DNA from: Rhytidiadelphus loreus
Lineage: Eukaryota; Streptophyta; Bryopsida; Hypnales; Hylocomiaceae
Assembly (NCBI GenBank): GCA_947034895.1
Contig: OX344762.1
Span: 14,947,501 to 15,011,500 of the forward strand
Direction: 5' to 3'
Length of the DNA: 64,000 bases
Shown here: piece after piece, positions 11,101 through 23,500 of the stretch
Numbering within the stretch: position 1 is the stretch's first letter
Layout of the letters: every line of letters begins with the position of its first letter
The notes under the pieces: generated by a model
Database searches by the model: none
The model's input: only the letters and a program-made list of their open reading frames with translations
Told to the model about the DNA's origin: nothing
Made by a program: the position numbers and the translations under genes

Positions 11101-12648
11101 CCCAATTGTGACGCCTGTGACCTTGGAGGCCGAGATGGAACTCGTGCAGGACCCTGGATCTGGGAGCGGCAGCTTCAGTGTTTCGCAGTTGCGGAGATCT
11201 GTCATGGTGGACGACATTCAAACGCAGGACTTGCACCTGGACGGCCTCCAATCGGGACAGACTCCGGCGACTCAGGTCGAAGTCTTGGGATCGCACCTGA
11301 CTCCGCAGAATCTCGTGGGGATTGTCTGCACACAGAACGTAGAGTCGAAAGACATAGTGGACATGGTAAGGTCCACTCCACGGAGCCTATCCGACGCATT
11401 TGACGAAATTTTGAGTACGCCTGAACCGCTGAGCGCAGGGCGTGATCGGGACAGCGACGGCGATTCCATAGGCGAGGTGGTTGTCTTGCTAGACAATCCT
11501 GACACCACTACTAGAATGCGTCATCGAAAGACCGTGACGTTCGCCCCCTCGCCCATTCCCCATGCGAAAGCAAAGTCCTGGTGTAAAATTTCTATCCCTG
11601 CGGCGTACGATCACTTCCGCGTCGACGAACTACTGGATGCGTTGCCAAGGTAAGGCCTCTTGTTTTCCCGTGCTCATTGTCTTTTGTGAGAACGCGCACT
11701 TTTCCTGAGTTGTGAAACCCGGATCGAGGTCCGTGCTCACTCGCGTGGGATTGCCCCTGTACCTTAGAGGAAGGGCACGGGCGATGTGGATATGGAGACG
11801 GTCAACTTCTACGCCGGTGAGTGGGACGCCCTACCGGTTCCAATCAAACAGATTCAGCAACTGAGGAAGCCAAAGCGGTTCCTGGAGCAGAACATTCTTG
11901 ATTTGCTCTGTCGGCGGCTTTGGTGGAGCTTGAACGAGGAGGGCCGTGGCCGAGTGTACGTGGCGTCGTCTTTCATGCAAGGCCCTCTTCGTAAGGCATG
12001 GCCGCGTGGGAGGCGCGCTCGGACGATGCACTCCTGAAGTGGGGCAGGGAGTATCTTGTGCCGTCACAAATTTACAAAGAGGGTACCCCGAAGGAGGTGC
12101 TGGTTCCATATGTGAGCGGTTTGCACTGGTCTTTGTTAGTTTTTACGGAGGCAGTTGTCTTTCACCTGGATAGTACCGGCCAACACACGGACCCGCACGA
12201 CGTGGAGTATGTGAATCGCGTGCGTAAGGTGTGGAAGCTGCTACACGACCCTTCGTTGACTTTGCCCTCTGTTGTGTCGTCGCCCAAGTGTTTTACACAG
12301 ATTGGCAGCTACGAATGTGGCTTTATCGTTCTCCGTCACGTGGAGACCATCCTTCGAATCTTCCATGGCGATCACCCCGTCATAGACACCGGTCGGGCGA
12401 AAGCCATGTTTGAGCACCAGATTGCATCACCTGAACACGGTCGGGACTTGCACCTGAACGTCCTCGCTGTAGTGGCAAACGAGTTGGCATCCACCTCAGA
12501 TGCACATGAGCCCCTCCACCGCACACTATACGTCTATACCAGTCGGAGTTGGAAGAGAGTCTTAGTGAATTTTGAAAGACGGGTAGGGTCGAAACAACTT
12601 AGCTATAGAAGTCCGAGTATAGGATACGCGGTTTATGGATATTGGTAG
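8116..12648 (+). pseudogene. MULE-borne Ulp1-like (C48) cysteine protease gene, decayed
   Basis: The C-terminal part (11770-12648) has the C48 layout: His in SGLHWSLLVF, Asp in FHLDST, Gln and Cys in TQIGSYECGF. Such proteases cleave SUMO-like proteins; their role in MULEs is unknown. Upstream pieces probably belong to the same gene. 8116-8748 has a zinc-finger-like segment (C-x2-C-x13-H-x5-C) and an acidic/basic tail. 8770-9707 has a roughly 20-residue repeat on PKKDWSRVVGA. Frames at 9978-10373, 10448-10879 and 11048-11649 follow. One intron is clear (11650-11769, GT-AG, phase kept). Breaks: an 8-bp slip near 9370 shifts the frame inside the repeat, a TAG near 11037 lies in an otherwise continuous frame, and a shift near 11,998 falls between LRKAW and AAWEARS. 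The triad survives but the gene cannot be read through. Confidence 0.78.
9125..9410 (+). repeat. Tandem PKKDWSRVVGA coding repeat
   Basis: About five imperfect copies of a 45-60 bp unit encoding PKKDWSRVVGA plus a variable P/W/E-rich spacer (such as HPNPEPWPQ). They vary in length but stay in frame until the slip near 9370. Confidence 0.75.
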
Positions 12649-13922
12649 GCCTTGTGATGTTATGTTTCGGTTGTTAACACAGAGTTTGTAGGAAACATAA
12701 AGAACATAATATTACCCTGTAAACGAACTGTTTTGTACATTGTTCTCCTAAATCGCAGCTGTATGTAAATTACGATGCCTATCCGACATTATTTCAAACA
12801 TACACTCCGTCCAGAACAGTGGACCAAAAAAGAATCAATCGAACGGAACCAGTACTTTAGAGTCGCAGCCTTACATTGCATGAACGATCGTGTCAGGAAC
12901 TATATGTGAAATTGATTTACTCCAACAGTCCTATACGCCTTGGGCATTGGCTGAAGACTGTCCGCACGACATTGGCCAAAGACTGAACGCACGACAGCGA
13001 ACCCAAAACACTAGGCCGCTTAACATGGGCATTGCCTTTGCGTGACAAGATGGACAGTGACGCACACATTGTAACCCCTATTGACATGAGCTGTTGCCTT
13101 TCATGAATGTAGGTATCACTGTCGACACTCAGATCGTCAGGAGATCAGGAGTCGTCGAATCCGAAACATTGGAGGTCGTGTATGAATCCCGAAGAGTATA
13201 GTTTAGTGTTTCGTTTGAAACAACTTCCTGTGTGCATCATGTAAACTCAGACGTCACCATGTTCAAGAAATCAGTTCTAAAACGTTTTATTGCTAAATAA
13301 CTTGAACTTCCACACCCAATATCCTAAACTATGAGAATGCAAAGTTACTGGTCCGAACTTCTAGGGTACAGTTAGTGTCATATGCGGACCCTGTTGCTTT
13401 CAGTGTTCTGTAATGTTCCTCCGTAAAACCCTCTGCATATGAGATGGCATTAGTTCTTTTAAACGTACTTGTCGACTGTGCTAACACTTTATTCATTCAC
13501 ATGTGAAAGAGATCTGGCATGTAGGACTTGGTAGCCACTGGCTACCAACTTAGCATCGTGTCCAGAAATGCTGAAAATTAACTTTTCGCAGACGAGTGTC
13601 TGTGTCTGAGAACCGAGTAAAGCGAGTTAGGTGTCGAATCCCTTCAAATTTGGAGGGAACTCCATGTCCATCAAAATTGGAGCTAATTTAATCCTTCACT
13701 AATGCTGTATGAGCCTACTTGAAGTTCGGACTTCTCCAGGGACATTGTTGCGTTCTGACAGTTCCTGGCTTCGCGTCCCGGACCCGTTTAGTTGTCTTAG
13801 TTGGTGTTCCTGACTAGTGCAGCGTAGTGGCCGAATTCACTGTTACTGAACGACTATCCCCTCGTCGAAACATTGGCCGGATAGAGAATTGTAACCGTAC
13901 ATCTTGTCTGTCCCTGCCTCGA
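12649..13922. other. Convergent intergenic region of the MULE
   Basis: About 1.3 kb between the 3' ends of the protease and transposase genes. No open frame of note. A terminator/polyadenylation region for both genes is expected here. Confidence 0.5.
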
Positions 13923-15906
13923 CTAAGCTGGAGATTGCCCCCCCAAACGTAACCTTCTGGAGACCGGTGGTCTTCCACTTCTCTCAAGCATGTCTTTCAT
14001 GCGTCCCAAGCCCATACCCAGTCCATCTTGCACACGCTGAAACACTGGAACTGTCTTCGCCAGATGTATAATTCCTGACTCCATTTCGTGTGCCAACTTC
14101 TTGATCTTGCCATGCAGTTGGTAGAAATCAGCATGAAGGTGTTCCATTAGTGTAATGTTTCCAAATACTAAGTCCAGAAGATCTTGGGCCTGGCCGGTCA
14201 ATGTTCCCGGTAGGTCCGGTATCTTTCGCATATAGTCCCCTACTGTTTCGTGCCGTCATGAAGCCGTATTTAATCCGTGACTAGGCGTGGCTGTGCACGA
14301 TGCCCCTGCGGTCCTTGCGGGCGTTAGGCACGGGTTGCTCCCTGTTGCAGCCGTTCCTTTAAGTGTGCTGCAGTACCTTGCAACAATCCCCTCGACTAGT
14401 TGCAGGTGGAGTAGCATGAGCACTTTCACCTTGTGTTTGCAGGTATTTCTTCTCTGCGAATGCACGTAGTTGCAAATGGCCCACATGTCACTAGGGTTGT
14501 ACACGACGTATCGCAAATGTCTATGCGTGGCCGATGTAACATATGCAGGCCCCCCCTCGCACAACGGCAATGTCACGTCGCAATCTGGTATGTCTCGGGC
14601 GAGTATAAGTGCGGACACTACAATTCCACGCTCCTTTCAATTTTCGCGAAAACCGCCCTCCTTATGAAAGCGTTGGTACCAGTAGTGGGTAAGTACATCC
14701 CCCGTAAGGACATGGACGCACCAGTCCACACGCTGGCCAATCATTCGACTCCTTTCCGCTTTGAGGACCGATTTCATGTAGCTGTGGACCTGTGGTAACT
14801 TTCAACTGCAGCGTTTGTATTCTGCCCTGCATAAGGCAGATTCCTATACCCAACCATCCACATGTGAACTTTGGGTAACCACTGTTCCCTGACGTAAGTC
14901 CAAAATTCATTAGCAGCGGGGAAAGAACACTCCAGGTGTTCCAATTTCCGAATAGCCCACTCAGAGGCCGACTGTCCCCCTGGTCCGCTGCGGTCGTACA
15001 TGATAGAAGATAGCCCTTTCAAAATTTCAGCTCGCATGCCTCCGTCTGTTATCTTGATGCAGGCCTGCTTCTGCCATGCTCTGTGCACGTGCCACAAGTA
15101 GAGAAAGATCGATGTGTCCGGCCAGACAAAGCTGCGCAAACCAGGCATATGAAATCAGTGTTCTACAGTGGGGCCGCCGCAGGCAATTCATCGTGTCTAG
15201 CTACGGTAGCACAGACTCCTGGAGAGTAGTGCAGATCCGTCATGGGTCATATATATGCCCTGATAGAGTACCCCTACAAACAAACCTATATATCAGGAGG
15301 GCATCACAGTGTTCTGATTGGCCTAGACTACATACCGCAGACTGTTGATTTCACCTTGCGCGCAGTCCACAATGAAGGCAGAAGGTTTCCATCCAGGACT
15401 GTCTCGTTTCAAGGTTGTATCTAACGCCTTCATCCTAGGAGTAAGGTCCTCCTGAGCTGCACGCGACGTGAGGATGAAAGCGACTGGGATTCCATTGTAC
15501 CAGTCGTCAAATACCATGACCGTGTACAACGGGAACTGCACAGAATGTCCATTTTCCGGAGTTAAGCCGTAGCCAACGTCAAATCCAATCCAATGCCTAA
15601 CCCACTACAGATGCCCCCAATGACCGCTTGACTTACCTTATTCTCATTGGTGCCGAAAGTGGCATCGATCGAAACACCACCATCGTGCCCAAACTGAATC
15701 ATAACTTCTCGCTGCCATGGCGTCTGAATGCCAATAGTGAATGGCATTGTGGATGCTGTCAACTCTCCCACTCTGACTACACCAGTTTCTTGGTAGTAGA
15801 AAACACTTTCTCAGTTCGAATGCACCCACAACTGGACACTCTTAGCATCATGAGTGTCTAGCATGTAGGTCTCGCGTGCAACCTTAGTGGCCAAATTGCG
15901 CACATC
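13923..15906 (-). pseudogene. MULE transposase, C-terminal part (right of CACTA break)
   Basis: Reading down the - strand from 15906: DVRNLATKVARETY, then MPFTIGIQTPWQ, then the first DDE block GVSIDATFGTNENK (15771-15640). An intron follows, then FPLYTVMVFDDWYNGIPVAF and AFIVDCAQGEINSLR (15526-15330). A second intron leads to LYLWHVHRAWQK, GQNTNAAVESYH, GDVLTHYWYQRF, and a SWIM-like zinc motif with NTCKHKVKVL. The tail at 13923-14231 is helical and acidic/basic. Breaks: a TGA at 15811-15813 in an otherwise open frame, frame changes near 14800 and 14640, and Tyr in place of the second Cys of the SWIM CxC. This is the DNA-cutting protein of the MULE. Its first part lies beyond the CACTA at 34554. 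Confidence 0.85.
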
Positions 15907-17505
15907 CACTACAAGAAAATGGGTACATATGTGACTGGAGAAGTATGACTGCATGTCCGAAATGACTACACGATGATTGTGGCTCTGTAATTGCACCATT
16001 GCGAAGTGGTGCAGAGCATTGGAGTAGTCTTGTAGTTGGCAATGCGACTAGCGGATGAGGAGTCCCCCGAAGTTCAGGTTTCATCCAAAAGTTATCGTTC
16101 ACAGGACTGTCAAACATCTGACGTGGACATAGTCGTCTCTACTAGGATGGACCCAGTAATACCAAAGTCACTTGTTGTGACTCTGCTTCACTGCAGAGCC
16201 ACTTGTAAATGACTCCAATGTCACTTCAGTGTGAGACGTCATTCGGAAATTCTTTCATCTTTTACCTTTTGGCGGAGTTTGTCTTTTTCTTTACGTTTTC
16301 AATAGTTCAAGTGTTCTTTATTTATTTCGGTATTTTTTTCCTAATTTCTTTTTCTGCTTTTTTTTTATTGTTGTTGTTTTGATTTAAAAATCCCGATCTA
16401 CTTGGCTTAGTTCACTTTCATGAGTGAAACCTTTTAAAATAAAAAATTAACTATTTCGTTAGGACCATTTAATTTTTGTAAGTGTCTTTCATATTTTTAT
16501 ATTGTCGCTTGCGGGTAGAATTTCCGGGTTTTTTTATATTCCCATTTTTTTCATTTTTTTATCTTGGAATTTCTAGTCTTTTTTTTAACTTCTAATTTTT
16601 TTCTTTTGAACCTTATTTATATTGTGAATGTTTATCATTTCTGCATATTGTTGCTTGAAAAATTGTGGCCCACCTCATAAATTAATGTAATTTTTTTGTT
16701 ATATTCCAAATGTTTCTAATTTTTTTTATTGTTGCTTGGAATTTTCTATATTTTTTTTGGAGATAAACATTGCAACCTAATGGCGGACTCTTTTATAATT
16801 TATATTCTCTATTTTTTTTTAAATTGAAAATTTGTTTCCTCCAGACTATGGCATCATGTATTGCTGGTTTGTTGTCTTCATCTCATTAATTTCTTCCGGT
16901 TCGTCTTTAGTTAGTTTTCAAATCTTTTATCATCTTCCTAATTTTACAATGGTTTCCAAAAATGACAGAACACGATACACTGTATTTTCATCTTTTGCCT
17001 TCTTCTTTTACATTTCTATATTTCCCATGGTGTGCTGTAGGATTTAGTTGTGTTCCTACCACTGGCTTTAAGGGAAATCCATGTACAACATTGTCTTCAC
17101 AATGTTCTTGGACACTAATATATGATTCATCTTTGCATTATTAGGAGACATAGCAACTACACTGAAAGGCGTGGAATGGTATTGTTGACAATAGCAAAGT
17201 ACCATTTTCAGAAAGCACTATAGAATGACTAAAATGCGACTACAGAATGATTGAAATGCAACTACAGTATGACTTGAAAATGACTAAGTTAGAATAACTT
17301 GGACCGACTTCAAAATGACTACGCACAAATATTTGACAGAATTCTACATACCTGGCTACTGCTTTGGCGACAAAAGCCCTACCATTCAACTTGGGAATTT
17401 CAATACAACTTGTGTAAAGGTCTTGGTATACTTTCCTTACACAAACTACAAACCCAATAAACAAGTACAGACAATGGACTTGTAGTGGAAGTTGGTTAAT
17501 TAACC
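15907..17505. repeat. CACTA left subterminal region
   Basis: Contains many short direct and inverted copies of the theme ATGACT/AGTCAT, for example at 15940-15990 and tightly at 17225-17330. The middle (16,270-16,850) is T-rich. Such arrays are the usual binding sites for TnpA in En/Spm elements. No gene seen. Confidence 0.6.
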
Positions 17506-20500
17506 CTAATATGCTTCTTGTGCTAGTAAGTTCTCTTCTACAGACAACTCGATTGCTCCAACTATATTCACATTCCCGGTTGGAATTGGCAATCTGCTAG
17601 GAGCAGTCAAACCTGCGGTCTCTACCGTCGTACTAATGAAGGCGTCTGTGGTATCCACTACTTCTCGCTTGGCTCTTGCTTCTTTGCGTAGAACAACCTT
17701 CCATCCAGGTTTTGATACTACATCTGAGAAGAAAACTTGCGTGGCTTGGCTTGGAAATATGAAAGGCTCTGCCATGGAAGGCATTTTGTGCCGAAAGTTC
17801 ACTAGAAGAAATCCAGACTCGTCTCTGGTATACGTTGGGTTTCCTCTACTATCTTCATGCTTCATCCACTCACAACGCAAGAGAATGATCTGTGTATGAA
17901 GTGCTCCATAATCCAATTGTAGTATATCCTTTAAGACTCCTACATAGTTCAGTGACAAATCGGAGGCACTTTCCGACGGCATTTCAAACATGGATGCAAC
18001 CCCTGAATTGTAGCTTTTCAATCGTGACGTGGTCTCGTCTTCCACCCGGAAGTGGTTACCAAACACTGCGATCCGGGTGTACCGGGTTGCACGCTGCGAT
18101 GGCTTCCTACTCAATAGGAAGCGGTCCATGTCATCCACGTTATTCAAGTCCATTTCAGAATCACGCACAGTGCTTTGAATCCACTCTACTAGTGTCAGGC
18201 TAGATGGATTTGCTTGACACTCAGTCTTCCACTTCCTGTGTGCACATCAATTACATTGTGAATCATCGTGGAAGAACAAATATGGGTAGAGGGTCCACAA
18301 AATCATGTACTTCAGAATCACACCTTCATGACAACAATATTTTTTCGCGACTACTTTGGTGACTCCCACGTGACTGTAGGTACTCAAATCTAAGTCGCGT
18401 TAAAGTAATATGTTGTATCTAGGATGTAGACATGACTACGCCTCATCTCCTACGTGACTACGAAGCGCTCAAAGAGAAATTCATTCAAAATAAATGCACG
18501 GGAAAGGTGATCACTTAGGCAATGTTGATATATTGTACAAGATTTTAGAAAAAGCGCAAGTAAAGTCACTTACTCATACAAATCCTGCATGATTGAGACA
18601 TTAGTGAGCACATAGTGGTGGGCTATATCTCGAAGCTCTGAGCTCATCACGTATGTCTTCCCTGCGCCTTGCAACACCTCCTCTACGTCACCATATTCTT
18701 CATCTTCATCCCATACACGTCTTTGCGTAGCTTCAAATTTGTGGAGGTGCTCTGTGATAAAGCCAATGCACTCGTCTTTCAAGTATCCTTCTGCCATACA
18801 TGCTTCGGGTCTTGCCATGTTGCGAACGTGGTTCTTAAGGACCTTCATGTAACGCTCCACTGGATACATCCATCGTGCACTTACTGGGCCACACAAGTCA
18901 ACTTCCTTTGCAAGGTGATAGGGGAGATGTGTCATGATGTCAAAAAAAGAAGGTGGGAATTCTATCTCCAATAGTGCCATGCTTTCTGCCACATCCGCCT
19001 CTAGTGACGGGAAGTCCGCTGGATTGTAAACTTTTGTACAAAGGCGTCGAAAGACTTTGCACATTCTCATGACAGCCATTCGGGGACCGGTGTGGGAGTA
19101 CGCATTATCTACATTGACAGAAATAATAGACAATAGTAATTATATAGAGTAGAAATTTTTCAAAATTTCCGTAATGGGTAGGGAATAGGAAGCCTAAAAC
19201 CGGAAATAGAAATTAGAGGCTTTACGGAAAACCTTAAACTGTAATTAGGGTTACAGTCGGTTCCGAAAACCCTATCCGGAAACCCTAACCCTAATCCGGA
19301 AACCGGAAAGTTCCGGCCGAGTAGGCCCTAGGGCCTAGTCCAGCTAGGGAACTTGCGGGAACGTCAGGCCGAAAAGCTACTTAACCCCCGCTGTTTGCTT
19401 CATTCTCCCTCTTTCTCCGCGTGATTATCGCGATGGCGCTTAGTGAGTGAAAGTGTGGTGAGATAGGAACGCGTTAAGGAGAGAAGGGGAGGCCGGTGCC
19501 GATTGCACCGGAAAGTAGAACGGAAACTTAGCGGATCAAGCGACGGAAACTTAACGGAAGATTAGCGGAAACTTAGCGGAAGTGAGTCGGAAGTGAGGAT
19601 AGAGTATGGCAGTAGTTATGGCAGGACCAAGTGTACGGAAGTCAGGGATCGCGGCCCGGATGATCAATCCGGAAATCCCTGAGAATCCGGAACACCACCA
19701 CCAACTGGAAGATGACTTGACGGATATGGGGTGCCTGGGGTTTCTGAAGAGACCCTGGAATATCCGGAGCGAGGAGATGATAGACGAGTTAGTCTATGGC
19801 GCTCCGAATCAGTACCACCTAACCGTTAGAGGTCGTCCAAAGTCCTAGACAGCAGAGATATGGGCCGGAGTCTATTTCGCATCCTCTAGAGGATCCGGAT
19901 GGGCCGGGCGGACAGAGAAATTCGCCGCAGATAGATTCCGGAACCCGGTGGATCCGAAGGAGGGATACACCGCATCCGACTGCCGGAATCCTAAGGACCA
20001 GAGACTCTTAGAGTTTCTGAGCCCCATCCTGTATCCGGAAAAGCCCAGCCGGATTACAGTAACGCTGGCAAACACGGTATTCGGAGCCTTAGGGGAAAGA
20101 GGGAAACCGGCCCCTAGACCAGTTAGCTGGGGGCTCATTATCCAGTCGATAGTGGATAAGCTTTCCGGAAACCTGGTGGGAAAGAAATCCAGTCCCATCA
20201 GTCCGTACCTCCTCCACTTGTATCACAAGCAGGAGGTACTGAGTAGTCCAGAAGATATCATCTACCGGCAGGGAGATAGCCTTCTCCGATACGGCCTACC
20301 TCCGGATTCGGATCCGACGGATGAGGAGCCAGAAGAGGACGTGAAACCGGAACTGGAGCATGACTCACCAGAGAAGCACGAATCACGCCGGAAGAGCACG
20401 GACCCGGATTCAAGAGGAAAGAATCAGCTTCCGGATCCTGTTCCATCCCGGAACATTGATCCGGAACTGGATATCTTCGAGTCGACGATCTCCTGGCTGC

Positions 20501-23500
20501 GGAGTCAGAGGACTGCCAACGAACGGATGGCCACCTTGATCCGGAGAGTCTACACGGTGTTGAAGGTAGCAGACGAGATGGAGATCGTGGAGGCGATCAA
20601 GAGTAGACCGGATCCGGAGATGATCCGCCTGTTGGAGGGATGGATCCGGGCAGTAGAGGCAGAGCGCGACCATCTTCAAAACCGCGCAACGTGGGCGGAG
20701 AGGGAGATGCACACCACCAACAAACGAGCGACAGATGCGACGGAGCTGGTCCGGAAGTTGAGAGACCTGATCGACCCGCCAGCGGATATCATCACCAGAT
20801 CCGCGCTCTGGAACAACCAGATGACCCGGGAAGGCCACATTTCCGGAACCAAGGTTGTAAAGATATTGGTAGAGTTCGAGGCGCGGATTGAGGTCGCATT
20901 GAAGGAAATGCGTCACTTGGTGGGCCACTTCGATCCACTCAGCGGATTGGAGGAGTTTCCGAAGATACCCGGAGGTGAGTTTCCGGAGACAACTCAACTG
21001 AACTTGGGAGAACGATCGTCTGCCCAGCAACCCGGAAGATCCTCGGGGCAGAAGGATATTACGGATGGGAGGAGGATTCCGGATCCGGTTCTAACGCCCC
21101 GGACTACCTCAGTGAACCTCTTCCCGCCTCTCCAGGACCCCGCTGCAGACGTGACGGCAATGACGGAGGATCCGGTTGGGATTCAGAATCCGGCCCGGAC
21201 CCATCCGGAGGAGTTCACCCACATGCAGCAGGAGACTCCTCCGCGGCCGCCACCATCGACTCCCATCGAGTTCATTGATCTGGAGAAGAAGAAGGCTACC
21301 CGGCGGAAGAACAGCAGCGATCCGGTGGAGGTTCTCGAGTCGGAGGAAGAGGAGGCGGTGACGAACTCCTCTTCCGAGTCAGAGTATGCGGAGACGGATC
21401 CGGGTCCGCCAAGGACCCGATCCGCAACCAAGTCCACCCCGACGAAGCAAATCCGGCCGAAGGCGCCGACCCGGATTACGAAGGGCGGAACGTCAGCGAA
21501 GAAGGCGCGGAAGGGTAAATGACTAGGTTGCGTAGTTGGATTGTTAGTTTTAGTATTTTGTCTTCATCGCGGGTTTTCCGGATGTGGGACCCGCTGATCC
21601 GGAACGCTAAGTAGTTCCGGATTTCTAGGAATTTAACGGCTTTCCATTTTTCCTGGAACGGTCACTTGGCCGTTGTCCGGATTTTCAGCTGGCCATTGGC
21701 CGCTTTTTCTTTGGACCGTTTTGGTCGTGTTGTTTTGGTTTTTAAGGGCGGGCCGGCTTGTGGCCTGTCATTCCATTTTGTGTCATTCAATCTGAGCACC
21801 CAAGAATAAACACCTTGGGAATCATTATCTTGCGTATCGCGTCTTGATTACTTGTGTGTGGGTGTATCCGGGAGAGTGTACAAGGTAGGAATCCGGATTG
21901 GTTGGTATCCGGATCCGGCTGAAGGTGTCTTGCAAAATAGTTTAGATTGAACTTGAGGAGCTGCGCGCGGTGCCTTTAAATTGCTGGAACGGTGATCCGG
22001 TGGGATCCGGTAGTGGTCAGGGAGCTAATCCGGAACTCATGAGTAGTTTCGTGCGGAAGTCAGCAACCGCCAAGTGGAACATTCCCAAACCATCGGAAGG
22101 TCTGCCAACCTCAAGAGCGGTCGACAGCTAGAAAGTAAGTCCTTTAGTTCTGGATTCCAACTATCCGCGGTTGTTTTGCAATTGAGTCTAGTTTACGAGT
22201 GAGGAGCTGTGCGTGGTGCCTTTAAATCGCTGGAACGGTGATCCGGTGGGATCCGGTAGTGGTCAAGGAGCTAGTCCGGGAACTCGGGAGGAGTCCCGTG
22301 CGGAAGTCGGCAACCGCCTAGTGGAATATTCCCAAACTACCGGAAGGTCTGCCAACCTCAGGAGTAGGCGAAAGCTTGATCCGAAAAATAGTTGAGTGTC
22401 GTTGTAGTAAGGGCGGGTGTGGGTGTAACTCTGCGTGACCTACCTTCCAGGTGGCCACCCGGAACGTTGTGAGAGGGACCATCTTTCCTCCTTACCGGAC
22501 TGAGAACTTTGAGGACGGATAGTTGTTTGTTGTTTAGGAGTTGATATGTGTGTTACTTGAGTGGTGATGTTCCCCACCCCTCGGAAAGAGCAAGTGAGGA
22601 CCCTCTGAGGGTAAAACAGAGGTACCAAAAACCGGTGTGACGGATAGTAAGAGTAGGAATCCGGATCAAGGAGGATCCGGATTTGATTCCGGAAGACAGT
22701 ATTTCCGGAACTTGGGTTTGTGTTGTACCGGATCCTACTGCGAATTGTCATTTCCGGGTAGATCCGTAGTTCCGGAAGCTTATCTACCGCGACAACATCT
22801 GGAATTCCCTGGGACGATAACTCATGTCATCTTAACGCTTTTGTGGTGTTAAAGATACCTACGCCTAGACTGCGCGTATGACAACCGGGCTGCATGAGTC
22901 CGCGAAGTGCTAATGGCAACGCTTGCTGCATTAGAATATGATAGTCGTGGGACTTCAGCCCCCCAAAGTTTTTCTTTCGAATGCATTTCCCCAAGTCAGA
23001 ACAGTATCCGCTTGGCGTTTTCAGGGACTCCAAGCAGGTAGCAAACTTATCGAACTCATCTTCTAGTAAAACATATGAGGCTCGTGGCTTAAGCATCTTC
23101 CCCGGCTTGCGTGGGTTTGGAGTTAGCCACAAATGCCTTCTTACATTTCGCCTTTGTAAGTCCCTCCTAACCTTCACAGTGTCTTTCTTACCTGTGATGG
23201 TTTTTAGAAAATTCTTTGCAAGGTTCATTTCACAATGCATGACATCAAGTGTGTAGCGAATGAGTAGAGCCTGCAAAGCGATAGGTCACCATAACAACGA
23301 GGTCAGTTTCTACACGGAATCATTCATTTCACGACCAATTGTAGAAGGGACAGATACTAGAATGTTTTATCTTCAGGACTTGATGAACCACAATGACTTC
23401 AATGACATTATGATTTCCAATTTATAGAAGACCCACTTTTATGTGACTCCCGAAAACAACTTCGATAGGACAAGCAGTCATGTTGGAGTAAGGATTTATT

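Larger units (their letters stand above)
19140..22850 (+). mobile_element. TCCGGA-rich insertion in TNP2 intron, type unresolved
   Basis: It fills the TNP2 intron (19109-22858) and differs sharply from its surroundings: GC-rich and saturated with TCCGGA and GATCCGG strings. It holds two + strand open frames, a 246-bp-spaced direct repeat, and, near 21800, a stretch with an AATAAA signal (AAGAATAAACACC). I could not find terminal repeats or target duplications, so the ends are approximate. A non-autonomous LTR-type element or captured gene are both possible. Confidence 0.5.

Noticed and set aside
19252..19300. Interstitial telomere tract
   Set aside because: Only a few CCCTAA-like units mixed with CCGGAAA; too short and irregular.
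20410..21030. A 206-codon - strand frame opposite the gag-like protein
   Set aside because: It lies wholly within the longer + strand frame and mirrors its biased codons.
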